The notes: generated from the letters alone by a model not told the origin. A DNA stretch of 53,146 nt from Flavobacteriales bacterium (GCA_011525015.1 WTJC01000019.1:1-53146), one strand, 5' to 3'. Numbered from the stretch's first letter, positions 7,362 through 16,616 are shown. A program made the numbers and translations.

Positions 7362-9638
7362 TTATGAATTAGCGCTTTCTCTTTTGATTACGTTAAGCGC
7401 AGAACCTTCATTGAACCATTTGATTTGAGATGAATTGTAGGTATGATTCGCTACAATCGTGTCTTTTGTTCCATCTGCGTGAGACACCTCAATGTGAAGT
7501 GGCTTATTTGGAGCAAAATCCTCGATATCAATGAAGTTAAAGGTATCGTCTTCTTGAATAAGGTCGTAATCTGACTCGTTCGCAAAAGTAAGGGCTAACA
7601 TTCCTTGTTTTTTCAAATTCGTCTCGTGAATTCGCGCAAACGACTTTACAATTACAGCAGCCACTCCTAAGTGTCTAGGTTGCATAGCAGCGTGTTCTCT
7701 TGAAGAACCTTCACCGTAGTTGTGGTCTCCAACAACCATCGAATATATGCCCTCTGCCTTGTACGCCCTTTGAGTGTCAGGTACAGCACCATATTCTCCA
7801 TTTAAATGGTTCTTGACCATGTTTGTTTGTTTGTTGAAGGCGTTGACAGCACCGATTAAGGTATTGTTCGCGATATTGTCTAAATGACCTCTAAATCTCA
7901 ACCAAGGACCAGCCATAGAAATGTGATCTGTGGTACATTTTCCAAATGCTTTAATCAAGAGTCTGACCTCTTTTAATTTGGCAGTATCAATAGGCACAAA
8001 AGGATCTAACAATTGTAAACGCTGTGATTCTGAAGCGACTTTAATTTGAACTCCACTTCCATCGTCCATCGGCGCAACAAATCCTGCATCTTCGACTGCA
8101 AATCCCTCTGGTGGAAGTTCATAACCTCTTGGCTCATCTAAACGCACCTCATCTCCGTCCTCATTGATCAGGGTATCCGTTAGTGGATTAAAATCAAGTC
8201 GACCAGAAATCGCTATTGCTGTAACCAATTCGGGCGAACCCACAAAAGCCAAAGTGTTAGGGTTTCCATCAGCACGCTTGGCAAAGTTTCGGTTAAACGA
8301 GTGTACAATAGTATTTCGAGGACCATCAGCAGCATTATCACCATAGCGATCCCACATTCCGATACAAGGTCCACAAGCGTTGGCAAATACCGTGGCACCA
8401 ATGTTTTCAAAGGTGTCAATGAATCCGTCACGCTCAATGGTATAACGCACCTGCTCAGAACCTGGAGTGATTTTAAACTGTGCTTTTGTTTTTAATTTTT
8501 TCTCTGCTACTTGTTTTGCTAGAGAAGCTGCTCTAGAAATATCTTCATATGATGAGTTGGTACAAGATCCTATTAAACCAACTTCTACATTGATCGGCCA
8601 GTCGTTTTCAACAGCCACCTTGGACATCTCTGAAATTGGAGTCGCTAAATCTGGTGTAAAAGGACCGTTCAAATGCGGTTCTAGGTCACTTAAGTCAATT
8701 TCGATGACCTTATCAAAGTACAACTCAGGATTAGCATAAACCTCAGGATCAGCCGTTAAATGCTCTTTAACAGCATTTGCAGCATCTGCAACATCCGCAC
8801 GTCCTGTTGATCTCAAATAACGATCCATAGACTCGTCATATCCAAAGGTAGAAGTGGTTGCACCAACTTCTGCTCCCATATTACAAATGGTACCTTTTCC
8901 TGTACATGACATAGATTCTGCACCCTCTCCAAAATATTCAACGATAGCCCCTGTTCCTCCTTTAACGGTTAGAATTTGTGCTACTTTTAAAATAACGTCT
9001 TTTGGTGCTGTCCAACCTGAGAGCTTTCCAGTTAATTTGACACCGATCAGCTTTGGGAATTTAAGCTCCCAAGCCATTCCTGACATTACGTCTACCGCAT
9101 CGGCTCCACCAACTCCAACAGCAATCATACCTAATCCCCCGGCATTCACAGTATGAGAATCCGTTCCGATCATCATTCCTCCTGGAAAGGCGTAATTTTC
9201 TAAAACAACCTGGTGAATAATTCCCGCTCCTGGCTTCCAAAATCCAATTCCGTATTTATTCGATACTGAAGCAAGAAAATCAAAAACCTCACTAGAAGTG
9301 CTGTTTGCTCTTTGTAAATCTTCTGCAGCGCCTTTTTTAGCTTGAATAAGGTGGTCGCAGTGAACAGTTGTTGGTACTGCAACTTTTGGTTTTCCAGCGT
9401 GCATGAATTGTAATAAAGCCATCTGGGCAGTTGCATCTTGACAAGCCACACGATCTGGCGCAAAATCAACATAATCTTCTCCTCTTTGTAGTACCTTGCT
9501 TGGGTTTCCATCCCACAAGTGTGAATACAATATTTTCTCGGCTAAGGTTAGGGGTTTACCTGTTAGGTTACGCGCTTGGTTTACACGCTCACCCATTCGA
9601 GCATATACTTCTTTGATTACTTCAATGTCAAAAGCCAT
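7362..9638 (-). CDS. acn: Aconitate hydratase
   Basis: TCA-cycle enzyme interconverting citrate and isocitrate with a [4Fe-4S] cluster. The 758 aa length and sequence match the mitochondrial-type aconitase common in Bacteroidetes, shorter than the AcnA/IRP form of about 890 aa. Cluster ligands are seen in [10 protein letters not shown] near residue 357 and ACGPCIGMW near 420-423. The C-terminal swivel domain carries [14 protein letters not shown] with its substrate-binding Arg. It has its own -7 box upstream, and the thioredoxin-fold and CrtA-like genes follow closely. Several long antisense frames here are shadows. Confidence 0.95.
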   Translation of the reverse strand: MAFDIEVIKEVYARMGERVNQARNLTGKPLTLAEKILYSHLWDGNPSKVLQRGEDYVDFAPDRVACQDATAQMALLQFMHAGKPKVAVPTTVHCDHLIQAKKGAAEDLQRANSTSSEVFDFLASVSNKYGIGFWKPGAGIIHQVVLENYAFPGGMMIGTDSHTVNAGGLGMIAVGVGGADAVDVMSGMAWELKFPKLIGVKLTGKLSGWTAPKDVILKVAQILTVKGGTGAIVEYFGEGAESMSCTGKGTICNMGAEVGATTSTFGYDESMDRYLRSTGRADVADAANAVKEHLTADPEVYANPELYFDKVIEIDLSDLEPHLNGPFTPDLATPISEMSKVAVENDWPINVEVGLIGSCTNSSYEDISRAASLAKQVAEKKLKTKAQFKITPGSEQVRYTIERDGFIDTFENIGATVFANACGPCIGMWDRYGDNAADGPRNTIVHSFNRNFAKRADGNPNTLAFVGSPELVTAIAISGRLDFNPLTDTLINEDGDEVRLDEPRGYELPPEGFAVEDAGFVAPMDDGSGVQIKVASESQRLQLLDPFVPIDTAKLKEVRLLIKAFGKCTTDHISMAGPWLRFRGHLDNIANNTLIGAVNAFNKQTNMVKNHLNGEYGAVPDTQRAYKAEGIYSMVVGDHNYGEGSSREHAAMQPRHLGVAAVIVKSFARIHETNLKKQGMLALTFANESDYDLIQEDDTFNFIDIEDFAPNKPLHIEVSHADGTKDTIVANHTYNSSQIKWFNEGSALNVIKRESANS

Positions 9639-9660
9639 GGTTTAAATAATTGGTTGTTAG

Positions 9661-9668
9661 CAAATGTA
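9661..9668 (-). promoter_or_regulatory. -7 box upstream of aconitase
   Basis: On the minus strand TACATTTG fits TAnnTTTG and lies 22 bp before the aconitase ATG. No TTTG is present at the usual -33 spacing. It suggests aconitase can be transcribed independently of the chaperone gene upstream. Confidence 0.4.
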
Positions 9669-9729
9669 TCTCCTTCTGAAGAATTTTAAGTGAAAAGATT
9701 TAAAAATATTTAGCTTAATTAGCTTGTAC

Positions 9730-11100
9730 TTATTCCTTTACCCAATTGTTTGCAAAATCGCAATCTGCCTTGCTTTCATTTATTTGAATAAAGGTGTCTT
9801 GAATCCGCTCATCAATCCACTCTTCTATCGTCTTTAGTTGTTTATCTGAAAGGGCTAATTCTTGAATCTTCATGTAGTCTCTGGCAAAATCCGCCTTGTG
9901 CTCGTCATAGCGATTAGTCACCTTCATTATTTTATATTTTGACGGACCTCCCTGAGGGTCGCGCTCCACTATTGGATACGAAATCTCCCCCTCTTTCAAT
10001 CGGCTGATTTGGTTGTAGAGCGTGGGATCCATTTTGGTCAATTCGAAACGTGCACTAAAATCAGCAGGGTTTCGCAGCACACCTCCGTCGAATTTTGTTT
10101 CTTTCTCATCTGAGAATAAACGTGCGGCCTCCGCAAAATCTAAACGGTTTGCTGCAATTTCAGTTCGAACACTGTCCAACTGATTTTTGGCGCGCTCAAC
10201 AGCGTCATTATCGATTTCGGGAGCAATTAAAATATGTCTTAGATCGACCTCTTGACCTCTAATACGTTCAACTAAAATGATGTGATATCCAAAATCTGTC
10301 TCGAAGGGATCTGATATTTCGCCTTCTTTAAGGCTAAAAGCCACATCTTTAAACTCCTTTACAAAAGGTGTTTGCTTATCCATAGTATAAGCACCTCCAT
10401 TAGACTTTGATCCTGGATCTTGTGAGTAAAGAATGGCCTTAACACTAAATGAAGATCCACTCACCTCAACGTCTTGCTTGATTTGTTCCAGACGTTGAAT
10501 AACTTTTTGCTTGTCTTCTTCTGTGGGTTTGGGCTGCTTGACAATTTGAGAAATTTCTAATTCAGCACCGAATACAGGACGTTCTTCTTCTGGAATAGAG
10601 TTAAAAAATTGACGAACCTCTTCTGGAGTTACCTCAATATCAGTGATGATATCATTTCGCATTTTATCCGCTAACATTCTCAACTTATTAATCTCAAAGA
10701 GCTCATCTTTAAAGGATTGCAAATCAGGTTTCTTGTAAAATTTTAAAACCTTTTCGATTGACCCTACTTGAGCTGTCAATTGTTGCACTTGATTTTCAAT
10801 CATGGCATTCACCTGATCGTCAGCCACTAACAAACTGTCTTGAATAGCGTGGTGAGCATAAAGGCGATCTTCCATAAGCTTACCCATCAATTGACAATTG
10901 GTAATTTCTTCTTTCGATACGCCTTGATTCTCCAAATCAATACTCAGTTTGTCAATATCGGATTCCAAAATCACATAATCACCGATAACGGCCACTACTC
11001 CATCTACTTTAATTCGCTTTGGCGGTGCGGTATCTTGACCTATGGCATAAGAGGTCATGACTAAAAAGGTGAGAACGATAGGTTGTATAGCTTTAATCAT
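9730..11100 (-). CDS. SurA-like periplasmic peptidyl-prolyl isomerase
   Basis: Envelope chaperone and prolyl isomerase, probably for outer-membrane proteins. A signal peptide (about residues 1-20, ending near SYAIGQ) is followed by a SurA-type N-terminal helical domain, then two parvulin domains: about 165-270 with the block GGAYTMDKQTPFVKEF, and about 280-390 with GGVLRNP and GEISYPI. The ATG at 11100 overlaps the upstream stop as ATGATTAA and gives a clean signal peptide. An in-frame TTG at 11121 would add seven polar residues before it and is less likely. It is coupled to another PpiC/SurA-like lipoprotein gene. About 456 aa, close to E. coli SurA plus an extra tail. Confidence 0.88.
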   Translation of the reverse strand: MIKAIQPIVLTFLVMTSYAIGQDTAPPKRIKVDGVVAVIGDYVILESDIDKLSIDLENQGVSKEEITNCQLMGKLMEDRLYAHHAIQDSLLVADDQVNAMIENQVQQLTAQVGSIEKVLKFYKKPDLQSFKDELFEINKLRMLADKMRNDIITDIEVTPEEVRQFFNSIPEEERPVFGAELEISQIVKQPKPTEEDKQKVIQRLEQIKQDVEVSGSSFSVKAILYSQDPGSKSNGGAYTMDKQTPFVKEFKDVAFSLKEGEISDPFETDFGYHIILVERIRGQEVDLRHILIAPEIDNDAVERAKNQLDSVRTEIAANRLDFAEAARLFSDEKETKFDGGVLRNPADFSARFELTKMDPTLYNQISRLKEGEISYPIVERDPQGGPSKYKIMKVTNRYDEHKADFARDYMKIQELALSDKQLKTIEEWIDERIQDTFIQINESKADCDFANNWVKE

Positions 11101-11965
11101 AGATTTCAAATTTTCGCTCAATTTTGGCCTGATTTGTCGCTTCTTTTTTACGGGTATTCAACAATTCAAACTTTTTGCGATTGATTAATATTTTCTTTAA
11201 TTCTGGTGCTACGAATTCAAAGGGTGCAATGGACTTTGCAGGAAGAGCTTCGGCAATTTTACCCAGATAGATACCACTGCTGTCTCTTAAATCAAAAACG
11301 TACTGATTGCGCTGAAGACGTCGCTTATCGACTTCTTTTAACGCAGGAATAGTCGTAAACAAATTTCTTGACTTGAACCACTGACTTTCATCTAAATTAG
11401 CATCGATCAAATAGTTGTGCGTGAGAAGAGAATCTAAGAACACACTGTCGTTTGCACTGAATTGAATAAGTGCTTTCTTAACCTCAGCTACTCGACTGTA
11501 AGAAGTATCTAAACTCAAAAAACGAAGTCTGTAAATATCGTCTTCAAGTACGAAGTTTTTTCGCTCTTTTTCATGAAGTTGAATGAGCTCTGATTCGTTA
11601 ATTAAGGTATCAATACTTTGATCATCTACGAGCAAATCGTAGTAATACTTTGTGTATAAATCATTTCTATATTGATCGACGAGTCGATCCAATTCTGCTT
11701 TTTTCTGTTTGGGGAGGTTGATAACGGCGTCGTCGAAAAGCAATTGTTTGGTTGCCCAGTCTTCAATAAAAGCCCTTCTTGTTTTAAAGAGCTCTAAACT
11801 GTCTTTGACGTAACTAAAATCAGGAATATCATTTTCATAGAGGTATTCTTCTCCAACTCTTGCAACAATATTATCTGCCTCACTCGTATTGTTTAAAAAC
11901 AATTCACAAGATTGAAATGCCAACACGAGTAAGGTGAAAATAATCAGTTTAGTTTTTCTTCTCAT
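11093..11965 (-). CDS. SurA/PpiC-like lipoprotein
   Basis: 290 aa with a lipoprotein signal peptide: the lipobox FQSC puts the modified Cys at residue 20. The following sequence (IVARVGEEYLYENDIPDF) is the usual start of SurA/PpiC N-terminal chaperone domains, rich in helices and charged residues. A clear parvulin active-site block is not visible, so it may be a chaperone without isomerase activity. It precedes and overlaps the two-parvulin SurA-like gene by 8 bp, so the pair probably acts together at the periplasmic face, with this partner membrane-tethered. Confidence 0.72.
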   Translation of the reverse strand: MRRKTKLIIFTLLVLAFQSCELFLNNTSEADNIVARVGEEYLYENDIPDFSYVKDSLELFKTRRAFIEDWATKQLLFDDAVINLPKQKKAELDRLVDQYRNDLYTKYYYDLLVDDQSIDTLINESELIQLHEKERKNFVLEDDIYRLRFLSLDTSYSRVAEVKKALIQFSANDSVFLDSLLTHNYLIDANLDESQWFKSRNLFTTIPALKEVDKRRLQRNQYVFDLRDSSGIYLGKIAEALPAKSIAPFEFVAPELKKILINRKKFELLNTRKKEATNQAKIERKFEIYD

Positions 11966-11973
11966 ACGAAAGG

Positions 11974-11981
11974 CAAAAATA
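11974..11981 (-). promoter_or_regulatory. -7 box of the SurA-like gene pair
   Basis: Minus-strand TATTTTTG fits TAnnTTTG and ends 8 bp before the ATG of the lipoprotein gene, so the leader would be very short, as is frequent in Flavobacteria. No matching -33 element is seen. Confidence 0.4.
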
Positions 11982-12077
11982 TAAATAAACTAGTATTTTA
12001 GTCGATTATTCGTGGGATTTAAGGAAATTTTAAATCTTTAGAATCTGACCAAAGCTATTTTTAAACAAAACAGGAGA

Positions 12078-12530
12078 TTGAAGTACGAGATTGAGATACC
12101 TATTCACTGCAATAAAGAACAAGTTATTGCTCTTTATACCAATCCTGATCTCTTGTCGAAATGGCAAACCGATCTAACGTATTATCAGACCGTAAACGGT
12201 GAAGCTGGGCAATCCAATGCGCAAGCCATCATGTACCAGAAATACAGAAATAAGCAGGTGATTATTCAAGAGACTGTTCTGCAGCGCAAAGGCTCCGAAG
12301 ATATTCACCTAAGGTATGAGAATTCAAGTGTAGAACTCACCGAACGTCACTATTTCAAGGTGCTAACCAATAATCAAACGCTTTGGACAGTGCAGTACAA
12401 ATTTCGATTTAAGCCTTTTGGGCTTCGCTTGTTTAGCTGGTATTTCAAGCCTTATTTTAGAGAACAACACCTCGCCTTAATGCATTCATTCCGTCAATTT
12501 GCAGAGACCTATGGCAGATCAGAAAATTAG
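12078..12530 (+). CDS. SRPBCC-family (START/Bet v1-like) protein
   Basis: 150 aa. The start KYEIEIPIHCNKEQVIALYTNPDLLSKW is the usual first strand and helix of the SRPBCC ligand-binding fold, and it ends in the long amphipathic C-terminal helix typical of the fold. Ligand and process are unknown. The start codon must be TTG: the frame is closed by a stop at 12039, no ATG lies between, and the domain begins exactly there. An AGGAG sits at 12072-12076 but only one base from the TTG, too close for standard use. The end overlaps the next gene by 20 bp. Confidence 0.72.
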   Translation: MKYEIEIPIHCNKEQVIALYTNPDLLSKWQTDLTYYQTVNGEAGQSNAQAIMYQKYRNKQVIIQETVLQRKGSEDIHLRYENSSVELTERHYFKVLTNNQTLWTVQYKFRFKPFGLRLFSWYFKPYFREQHLALMHSFRQFAETYGRSEN

Positions 12531-12765
12531 ACTTAAATGGGATTTTAGAGGTCCTGAAGCAAGTCAAACTGCTCAGCATTTTTTAGTGCATCTAATTGAG
12601 TTTCTAGAAAAAGAAAAGCTACAACAGTACAGCGAAGAGTCTTGTAGGGGTTTAGAACATGCATCATCGGCCCTTTGTAGTGTTTTTTTGATAGTCGAGT
12701 CAAAAGACCTAACTTTCTTTAAGGAACATTTAAAACCTCATCGTGCTTTTTACGAAGAATCTTAA
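12511..12765 (+). CDS. Small conserved-looking protein of unknown function
   Basis: 84 aa, soluble, no signal peptide. It starts with ATG (MADQKIRLKWDF) inside the SRPBCC gene; an upstream in-frame TTG at 12499 would add only four residues. The middle has a helix-rich stretch around QHFLVHLIEFLEKEKL. I do not recognise the family. It ends 23 bp inside the next coding region, so all three genes are translationally nested, which supports it being real. Confidence 0.6.
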   Translation: MADQKIRLKWDFRGPEASQTAQHFLVHLIEFLEKEKLQQYSEESCRGLEHASSALCSVFLIVESKDLTFFKEHLKPHRAFYEES

Positions 12766-13945
12766 CCCATTAATTGGCACCACACTTTTAGTGTTAGCCC
12801 TTAGCTCTTGCTCAAACTTTAGCGCTCCACAAATTGAATTTCAGTCTGCAACTGAGCATCTAACATCTGCGAAAGAACTCTCCGATTGGATTTCTTCCTA
12901 TGATGACCAATACATTCAGAAAGTGCTTTCAGATCCGGCCGCATTTGAATTGCAAATTCATTACAGCAGACGTTCTTTGGCAAATCAAACCGAGTTTGAA
13001 GATTATCAATTCTCTTATGCCTTGAATCAGAAGAAACCTTATTTCTATCCCGCTAGCACAGTCAAATTACCTGCCTCTATTTTTGCGCTTGAAAAACTAA
13101 ATGAATTCGAGAATGTCAATAGAGACACTCCTTTTTTAGTTCAAGGAGACACCCTACCCATTTCAACGGCTCGTTGTATAGAACAAATTTTTGCGGTGAG
13201 TGACAACAAGGCCAATAATTTATTGTTTGAATTTTTAGGGGCCGATTATTACAATCGTCGATTTAAAGAATTAGGTTTTGAAAACAGTAGAATTAGTCAT
13301 CGATTGAGCACTCCGAATTCGGCTGAATTGACTACCTCTCCCATTTACTTTTTCGATGACACAGACACCATTTTAAGCATAGCTTCACAAACAAATGCAC
13401 CCATCGAAAAACTTGATTTATTAGGTATTGAAAAAGGAATTTCATACATCGATGACAATGGCGAGCGAAAAGAGGGCCCTTTTGACTTTAGTTTAAAAAA
13501 CTGGTACGATTTAGAAGACCAAATGCAAACCGTCAAGAGATTAATTCATCCAGAATTATACCCAGAAAATATGCGCTTTAAAATTAATGAAGAGCAGCGT
13601 GCTTTTGTAATTGAAACCATGGCTAAAACACCTAAAGAATTGGGGTATGAACAGGAAACCTACTTTGACAGTTATGTCAAATTCTTAGTTTTCGGTGATC
13701 AAAAAGAAATCAATACTCCCAATATTAAGGTTCACAACAAAGTTGGACTGGCCTATGGAACCCTTACAGATACAGCCTATATAGTAGATGAAGAAAACCA
13801 AATCAATTTCTTCTTATCAGTTACATTACTAGTGAACAAGAACGAGCAATTCAACGACGGCGTTTATGAATACGATGAGTTGGGCATCCCCTTTATGGCT
13901 GCTTTGGGAAAACGTTTTTTGGCCTTTGAAAAAAACCTTAGGTAG
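12743..13945 (+). CDS. Class A beta-lactamase-like serine hydrolase, lipoprotein
   Basis: 400 aa with a lipoprotein signal peptide (lipobox LSSC, Cys23). The catalytic Ser-x-x-Lys is in YPASTVKLP near residue 104, SDN is in FAVSDNKANNLL near 153, and the third-strand motif appears as NKVGLAYG near 335, where classical enzymes have K(T/S)G. This is the beta-lactamase/transpeptidase-like fold. Its size and large inserts differ from typical resistance beta-lactamases (about 290 aa), so an envelope peptidase or esterase role is as likely. The start is GTG at 12743, inside the preceding gene; no better ATG precedes the signal peptide. It converges on rimO with 2 bp between the stops. Confidence 0.78.
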   Translation: MLFTKNLNPLIGTTLLVLALSSCSNFSAPQIEFQSATEHLTSAKELSDWISSYDDQYIQKVLSDPAAFELQIHYSRRSLANQTEFEDYQFSYALNQKKPYFYPASTVKLPASIFALEKLNEFENVNRDTPFLVQGDTLPISTARCIEQIFAVSDNKANNLLFEFLGADYYNRRFKELGFENSRISHRLSTPNSAELTTSPIYFFDDTDTILSIASQTNAPIEKLDLLGIEKGISYIDDNGERKEGPFDFSLKNWYDLEDQMQTVKRLIHPELYPENMRFKINEEQRAFVIETMAKTPKELGYEQETYFDSYVKFLVFGDQKEINTPNIKVHNKVGLAYGTLTDTAYIVDEENQINFFLSVTLLVNKNEQFNDGVYEYDELGIPFMAALGKRFLAFEKNLR

Positions 13946-13947
13946 AA

Positions 13948-15249
13948 CTAGACTGGCGTACCGTATAAATCAAAGTCTTCAGCACTATCGATGCGTACCT
14001 GTATAAAATGTCCGGGTTGTAAATAGTGATTCTCAGAGGAGATTAAAACGTGGTTATCCACCTCAGGAGAATCAAACTCCGTTCTGGCAATATAGTACCC
14101 CCCTTCTAATCGATCGACAATGCATCTAATGGTTTTTCCAATCAGTTCTTGGTTTTTTTCCCAGGAAATCTGCGATTGAATTTCCATAATTTCATTCGCA
14201 CGATTCATTTTAACTTCCTCGGGCACGTCGTCCTCAAGCAAATAGGCATGAGTTTGTTCTTCATGACTGTAGGTAAAACATCCCAAACGATCAAAACGCT
14301 GTTCTTTAACCCAATCTTTGAGCACTTTAAAATCTTCTTCGGTTTCTCCGGGATAACCCACAATAAGTGTTGTTCGAATGGACATACCCGGTACCATTTC
14401 TCTAAACTGCGTCAGAAGCTTGTCTGTTTTAGCCTTAGTTGTACCTCTTCGCATACTTTTAAGAATCGGGTCGGCTATGTGTTGTAATGGGATATCGATG
14501 TAATTGCAAATTTTTGGCTCCTCTCGAATTAAATCGAGTACCTCCAACGGAAATCCGGTAGGGAAAGCGTAATGCAGACGAATCCATTCAATTCCATCCA
14601 CTTCACAAAGTGCTTTTAGGAGTTCTGCTAAAGTTCGTTTCTTATACAAGTCGAGACCGTAATACGTCAAGTCTTGTGCTATGAGAATCAATTCTTTTAC
14701 CCCATTTTCGGCTAGCTTTTGACTCTCGAGCACCAATTCTTCTATGGGTTTAGATTTATGCTTACCGCGCATTAGAGGTATGGCACAAAACGAACAAGGA
14801 CGATCACATCCCTCAGCAATTTTTAAATAGGCAAAATGTGGTGGAGTACTGTTTAAGCGCTCTCCTATGAGCTCTTTTTTATAGTCGGTACCCAGCGCTC
14901 TAAGTAACTGTGGCAGGTGGTGCGTACCAAAATAGCGATCTACGTCAGGAATTTCTTTTTCTAAATCGTCTTTATAACGCTCACTCAAACAACCGGTTAC
15001 AAAAACCTTTTCAACTTCACCCTCGTTTTTGAGTTTGACGTATTCCAAAATGGTATTGATACTTTCTTCTTTGGCATTGGCAATAAATCCGCAGGTGTTT
15101 ATAACCACAATATCTCCGTGCTGTTCGTGAACGACTTCTTTTCCTCCAGCTCTTAACTGACCTGTCAATACCTCAGAATCGTATAAGTTTTTGCTGCACC
15201 CTAAGGTAACCACATTGATTCTTGACTTTTTTAGACTTTTGGTTTTCAT
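13948..15249 (-). CDS. rimO: Ribosomal protein S12 methylthiotransferase RimO
   Basis: Radical-SAM enzyme that adds a methylthio group to the conserved Asp of ribosomal protein S12. The N-terminal UPF0004 domain starts with TLGCSKNLYDSE and carries the auxiliary cluster cysteines (GCSKN, NTCGF, TGCLSE). The radical-SAM motif CDRPCSFC lies near residue 148, and a C-terminal TRAM domain ends the protein. The length of 433 aa is normal. The start is 4 bp after the ftsY stop, so the two are co-transcribed. Confidence 0.94.
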   Translation of the reverse strand: MKTKSLKKSRINVVTLGCSKNLYDSEVLTGQLRAGGKEVVHEQHGDIVVINTCGFIANAKEESINTILEYVKLKNEGEVEKVFVTGCLSERYKDDLEKEIPDVDRYFGTHHLPQLLRALGTDYKKELIGERLNSTPPHFAYLKIAEGCDRPCSFCAIPLMRGKHKSKPIEELVLESQKLAENGVKELILIAQDLTYYGLDLYKKRTLAELLKALCEVDGIEWIRLHYAFPTGFPLEVLDLIREEPKICNYIDIPLQHIADPILKSMRRGTTKAKTDKLLTQFREMVPGMSIRTTLIVGYPGETEEDFKVLKDWVKEQRFDRLGCFTYSHEEQTHAYLLEDDVPEEVKMNRANEIMEIQSQISWEKNQELIGKTIRCIVDRLEGGYYIARTEFDSPEVDNHVLISSENHYLQPGHFIQVRIDSAEDFDLYGTPV

Positions 15250-15253
15250 CGCA

Positions 15254-16201
15254 CTAGAGTGAAAAAAATGAATTTACAAAGGTATGTGCGTCGAACTCTT
15301 GAAGATCTTCTATACCTTCTCCAACTCCAATGTATTGTACCGGTATTTGAAATTGATCAGAGATACCAATGACTACTCCTCCTTTAGCGGTTCCGTCTAA
15401 TTTGGTTATGGCTAATCCACTTACCTCTGTGGCATTGGTAAAGGCTTTGGCTTGTGCAAAGGCATTTTGTCCTGTCGATCCGTCTAACACCAATAAAACT
15501 TCATGGGGAGCGTCTGGAATCACCTTTGACATCACCCTTTTAATCTTAGACAATTCGTTCATCAAATTGACCTTGTTATGTAAACGGCCTGCAGTGTCTA
15601 AAAGTACCACATCTGCCTTTTTAGCAACAGCGACTTGAAGGGTTTCAAAGGCTACTGAAGATGGATCTGTATTGGGCTCTGAAGTCACAATTTCGCAATT
15701 GACACGCTCCGCCCATGTTTTGAGCTGATCAGAGGCTGCTGCTCTAAAGGTATCACCTGCACCGAGAATGACTTTTTTACCCTCGCCTTGAAATTGATGC
15801 GCAATTTTGCCTATAGTGGTAGTTTTACCAACCCCATTAACACCTACAACCATAATGACATGCAGTTCGTCTTTCTTAATTTGTTCAGTGTTCTCCTCTT
15901 GCTGAGATTTTAATAAATCACTGATTTCTTCTCGTAGGTATTGCGCTAAATCCTCAAGTTTACTGTACTTATCTTTTTGGACGCGCTCTTCTAAACGGTC
16001 AATAATTTTCAAAGTAGTTTCAACTCCAACGTCTGAGGAAATCAGCACCTCTTCTAATTCGTCAAGCACATCATCATCTACCCTAGTCTTTCCAACTAAA
16101 ACCTGAGTGAGTTTATTGAAAAATGAACGTTTTGAAACCTCCAATCCTTTGTTTAAAGACTGTTCTTTTTGCTTGTTGAAAATCTTTTTTAAATCACTCA
16201 T
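15254..16201 (-). CDS. ftsY: Signal recognition particle receptor FtsY
   Basis: SRP-receptor GTPase for co-translational membrane targeting. It has 315 aa made of the NG domains only, without the long acidic A domain of E. coli. Motifs are the P-loop VGVNGVGKTTTIGK near residue 120, DTAGRL, and TKLDGTAKGG near residue 265. It sits downstream of the rpmB-rpmG-DUF4295 group and upstream of rimO, an arrangement common in Bacteroidetes. A terminator separates it from the ribosomal genes and it has its own promoter. Confidence 0.95.
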   Translation of the reverse strand: MSDLKKIFNKQKEQSLNKGLEVSKRSFFNKLTQVLVGKTRVDDDVLDELEEVLISSDVGVETTLKIIDRLEERVQKDKYSKLEDLAQYLREEISDLLKSQQEENTEQIKKDELHVIMVVGVNGVGKTTTIGKIAHQFQGEGKKVILGAGDTFRAAASDQLKTWAERVNCEIVTSEPNTDPSSVAFETLQVAVAKKADVVLLDTAGRLHNKVNLMNELSKIKRVMSKVIPDAPHEVLLVLDGSTGQNAFAQAKAFTNATEVSGLAITKLDGTAKGGVVIGISDQFQIPVQYIGVGEGIEDLQEFDAHTFVNSFFSL

Positions 16202-16217
16202 ATCACAATCTATCTTA

Positions 16218-16249
16218 CAAAGATAGGGGATAAAAAAAAGCCGCTCAAC
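16218..16249 (-). promoter_or_regulatory. ftsY-rimO promoter
   Basis: On the minus strand TATCTTTG (16225-16218) fits the -7 consensus, and GTTG (16249-16246) lies 20 bases upstream as a partial -33. The -33 element falls in the loop of the upstream terminator hairpin, so terminator and promoter are interleaved. Confidence 0.45.
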
Positions 16250-16259
16250 AGCGGCTTTT
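16232..16259 (-). terminator. Rho-independent terminator of rpmB-rpmG-DUF4295
   Basis: Perfect stem AAAAGCCGCT/AGCGGCTTTT (16236-16245 with 16250-16259), loop 16246-16249. On the minus strand the stem runs into eight T residues. It lies 20 bp past the DUF4295 stop. Confidence 0.9.
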
Positions 16260-16279
16260 GTATACTATATGTCTAAAGA

Positions 16280-16432
16280 TTAGTTTTTGCTAAAAAAGTC
16301 TTTGACCATTTCAGGTGGCATTACAGACTCTACGAAAGTGTAGGCTCCAGTTTTTGGAGATTTTACCATTTTAATCGCTTTAGTTAAACGCTTAGACTTT
16401 GACTGAAGTGTTGCTACTGTTTTCTTTGCCAT
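16280..16432 (-). CDS. DUF4295-family small basic protein
   Basis: 50 aa, beginning MAKKTVATLQSKSKRLTKA and ending DFFSKN. The first half is very rich in Lys and Arg; the second is more mixed, with an FVESVMPPEMV stretch. It matches the DUF4295 family found only in Bacteroidetes directly after rpmG. Here its ATG follows the rpmG stop by one base. Location and charge suggest a ribosome-associated protein, but that is inference. Confidence 0.88.
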   Translation of the reverse strand: MAKKTVATLQSKSKRLTKAIKMVKSPKTGAYTFVESVMPPEMVKDFFSKN

Positions 16433-16433
16433 C

Positions 16434-16616
16434 TTATTTAATCTCTTTGTGAACAGTCATTCTTTTCAAAATCGGATTGAATTTTTTAATCTCAAGTCGA
16501 TCAGGACTGTTCTTTTTATTCTTAGTTGTTATATATCTTGAAGTACCTGGCATACCTGATTCTTTGTGCTCAGTACACTCTAAGATTACCTGTATGCGAT
16601 TTCCTTTTTTAGCCAT
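16434..16616 (-). CDS. rpmG: 50S ribosomal protein L33
   Basis: 60 aa small basic large-subunit protein. Family blocks are [22 protein letters not shown] and the C-terminal [17 protein letters not shown]. It has only one cysteine, so it is the zinc-free form. It lies between rpmB (28 bp upstream) and DUF4295. Confidence 0.95.
   Translation of the reverse strand: MAKKGNRIQVILECTEHKESGMPGTSRYITTKNKKNSPDRLEIKKFNPILKRMTVHKEIK

Noticed and set aside
8467-9511. Several open frames of 90-103 codons antisense or out of frame within aconitase
   Set aside because: They mirror the codon pattern of a complete, well-recognised enzyme and show no domain.
11101-11121. TTG start for the SurA-like gene
   Set aside because: It would add polar residues before the signal peptide; the ATG at 11100 gives a proper signal sequence and a normal stop/start overlap.
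12743-13945. Antibiotic-resistance beta-lactamase
   Set aside because: It has the S-x-x-K and SDN motifs, but the 400-aa length, large inserts and KVG in place of KTG do not support a resistance call.
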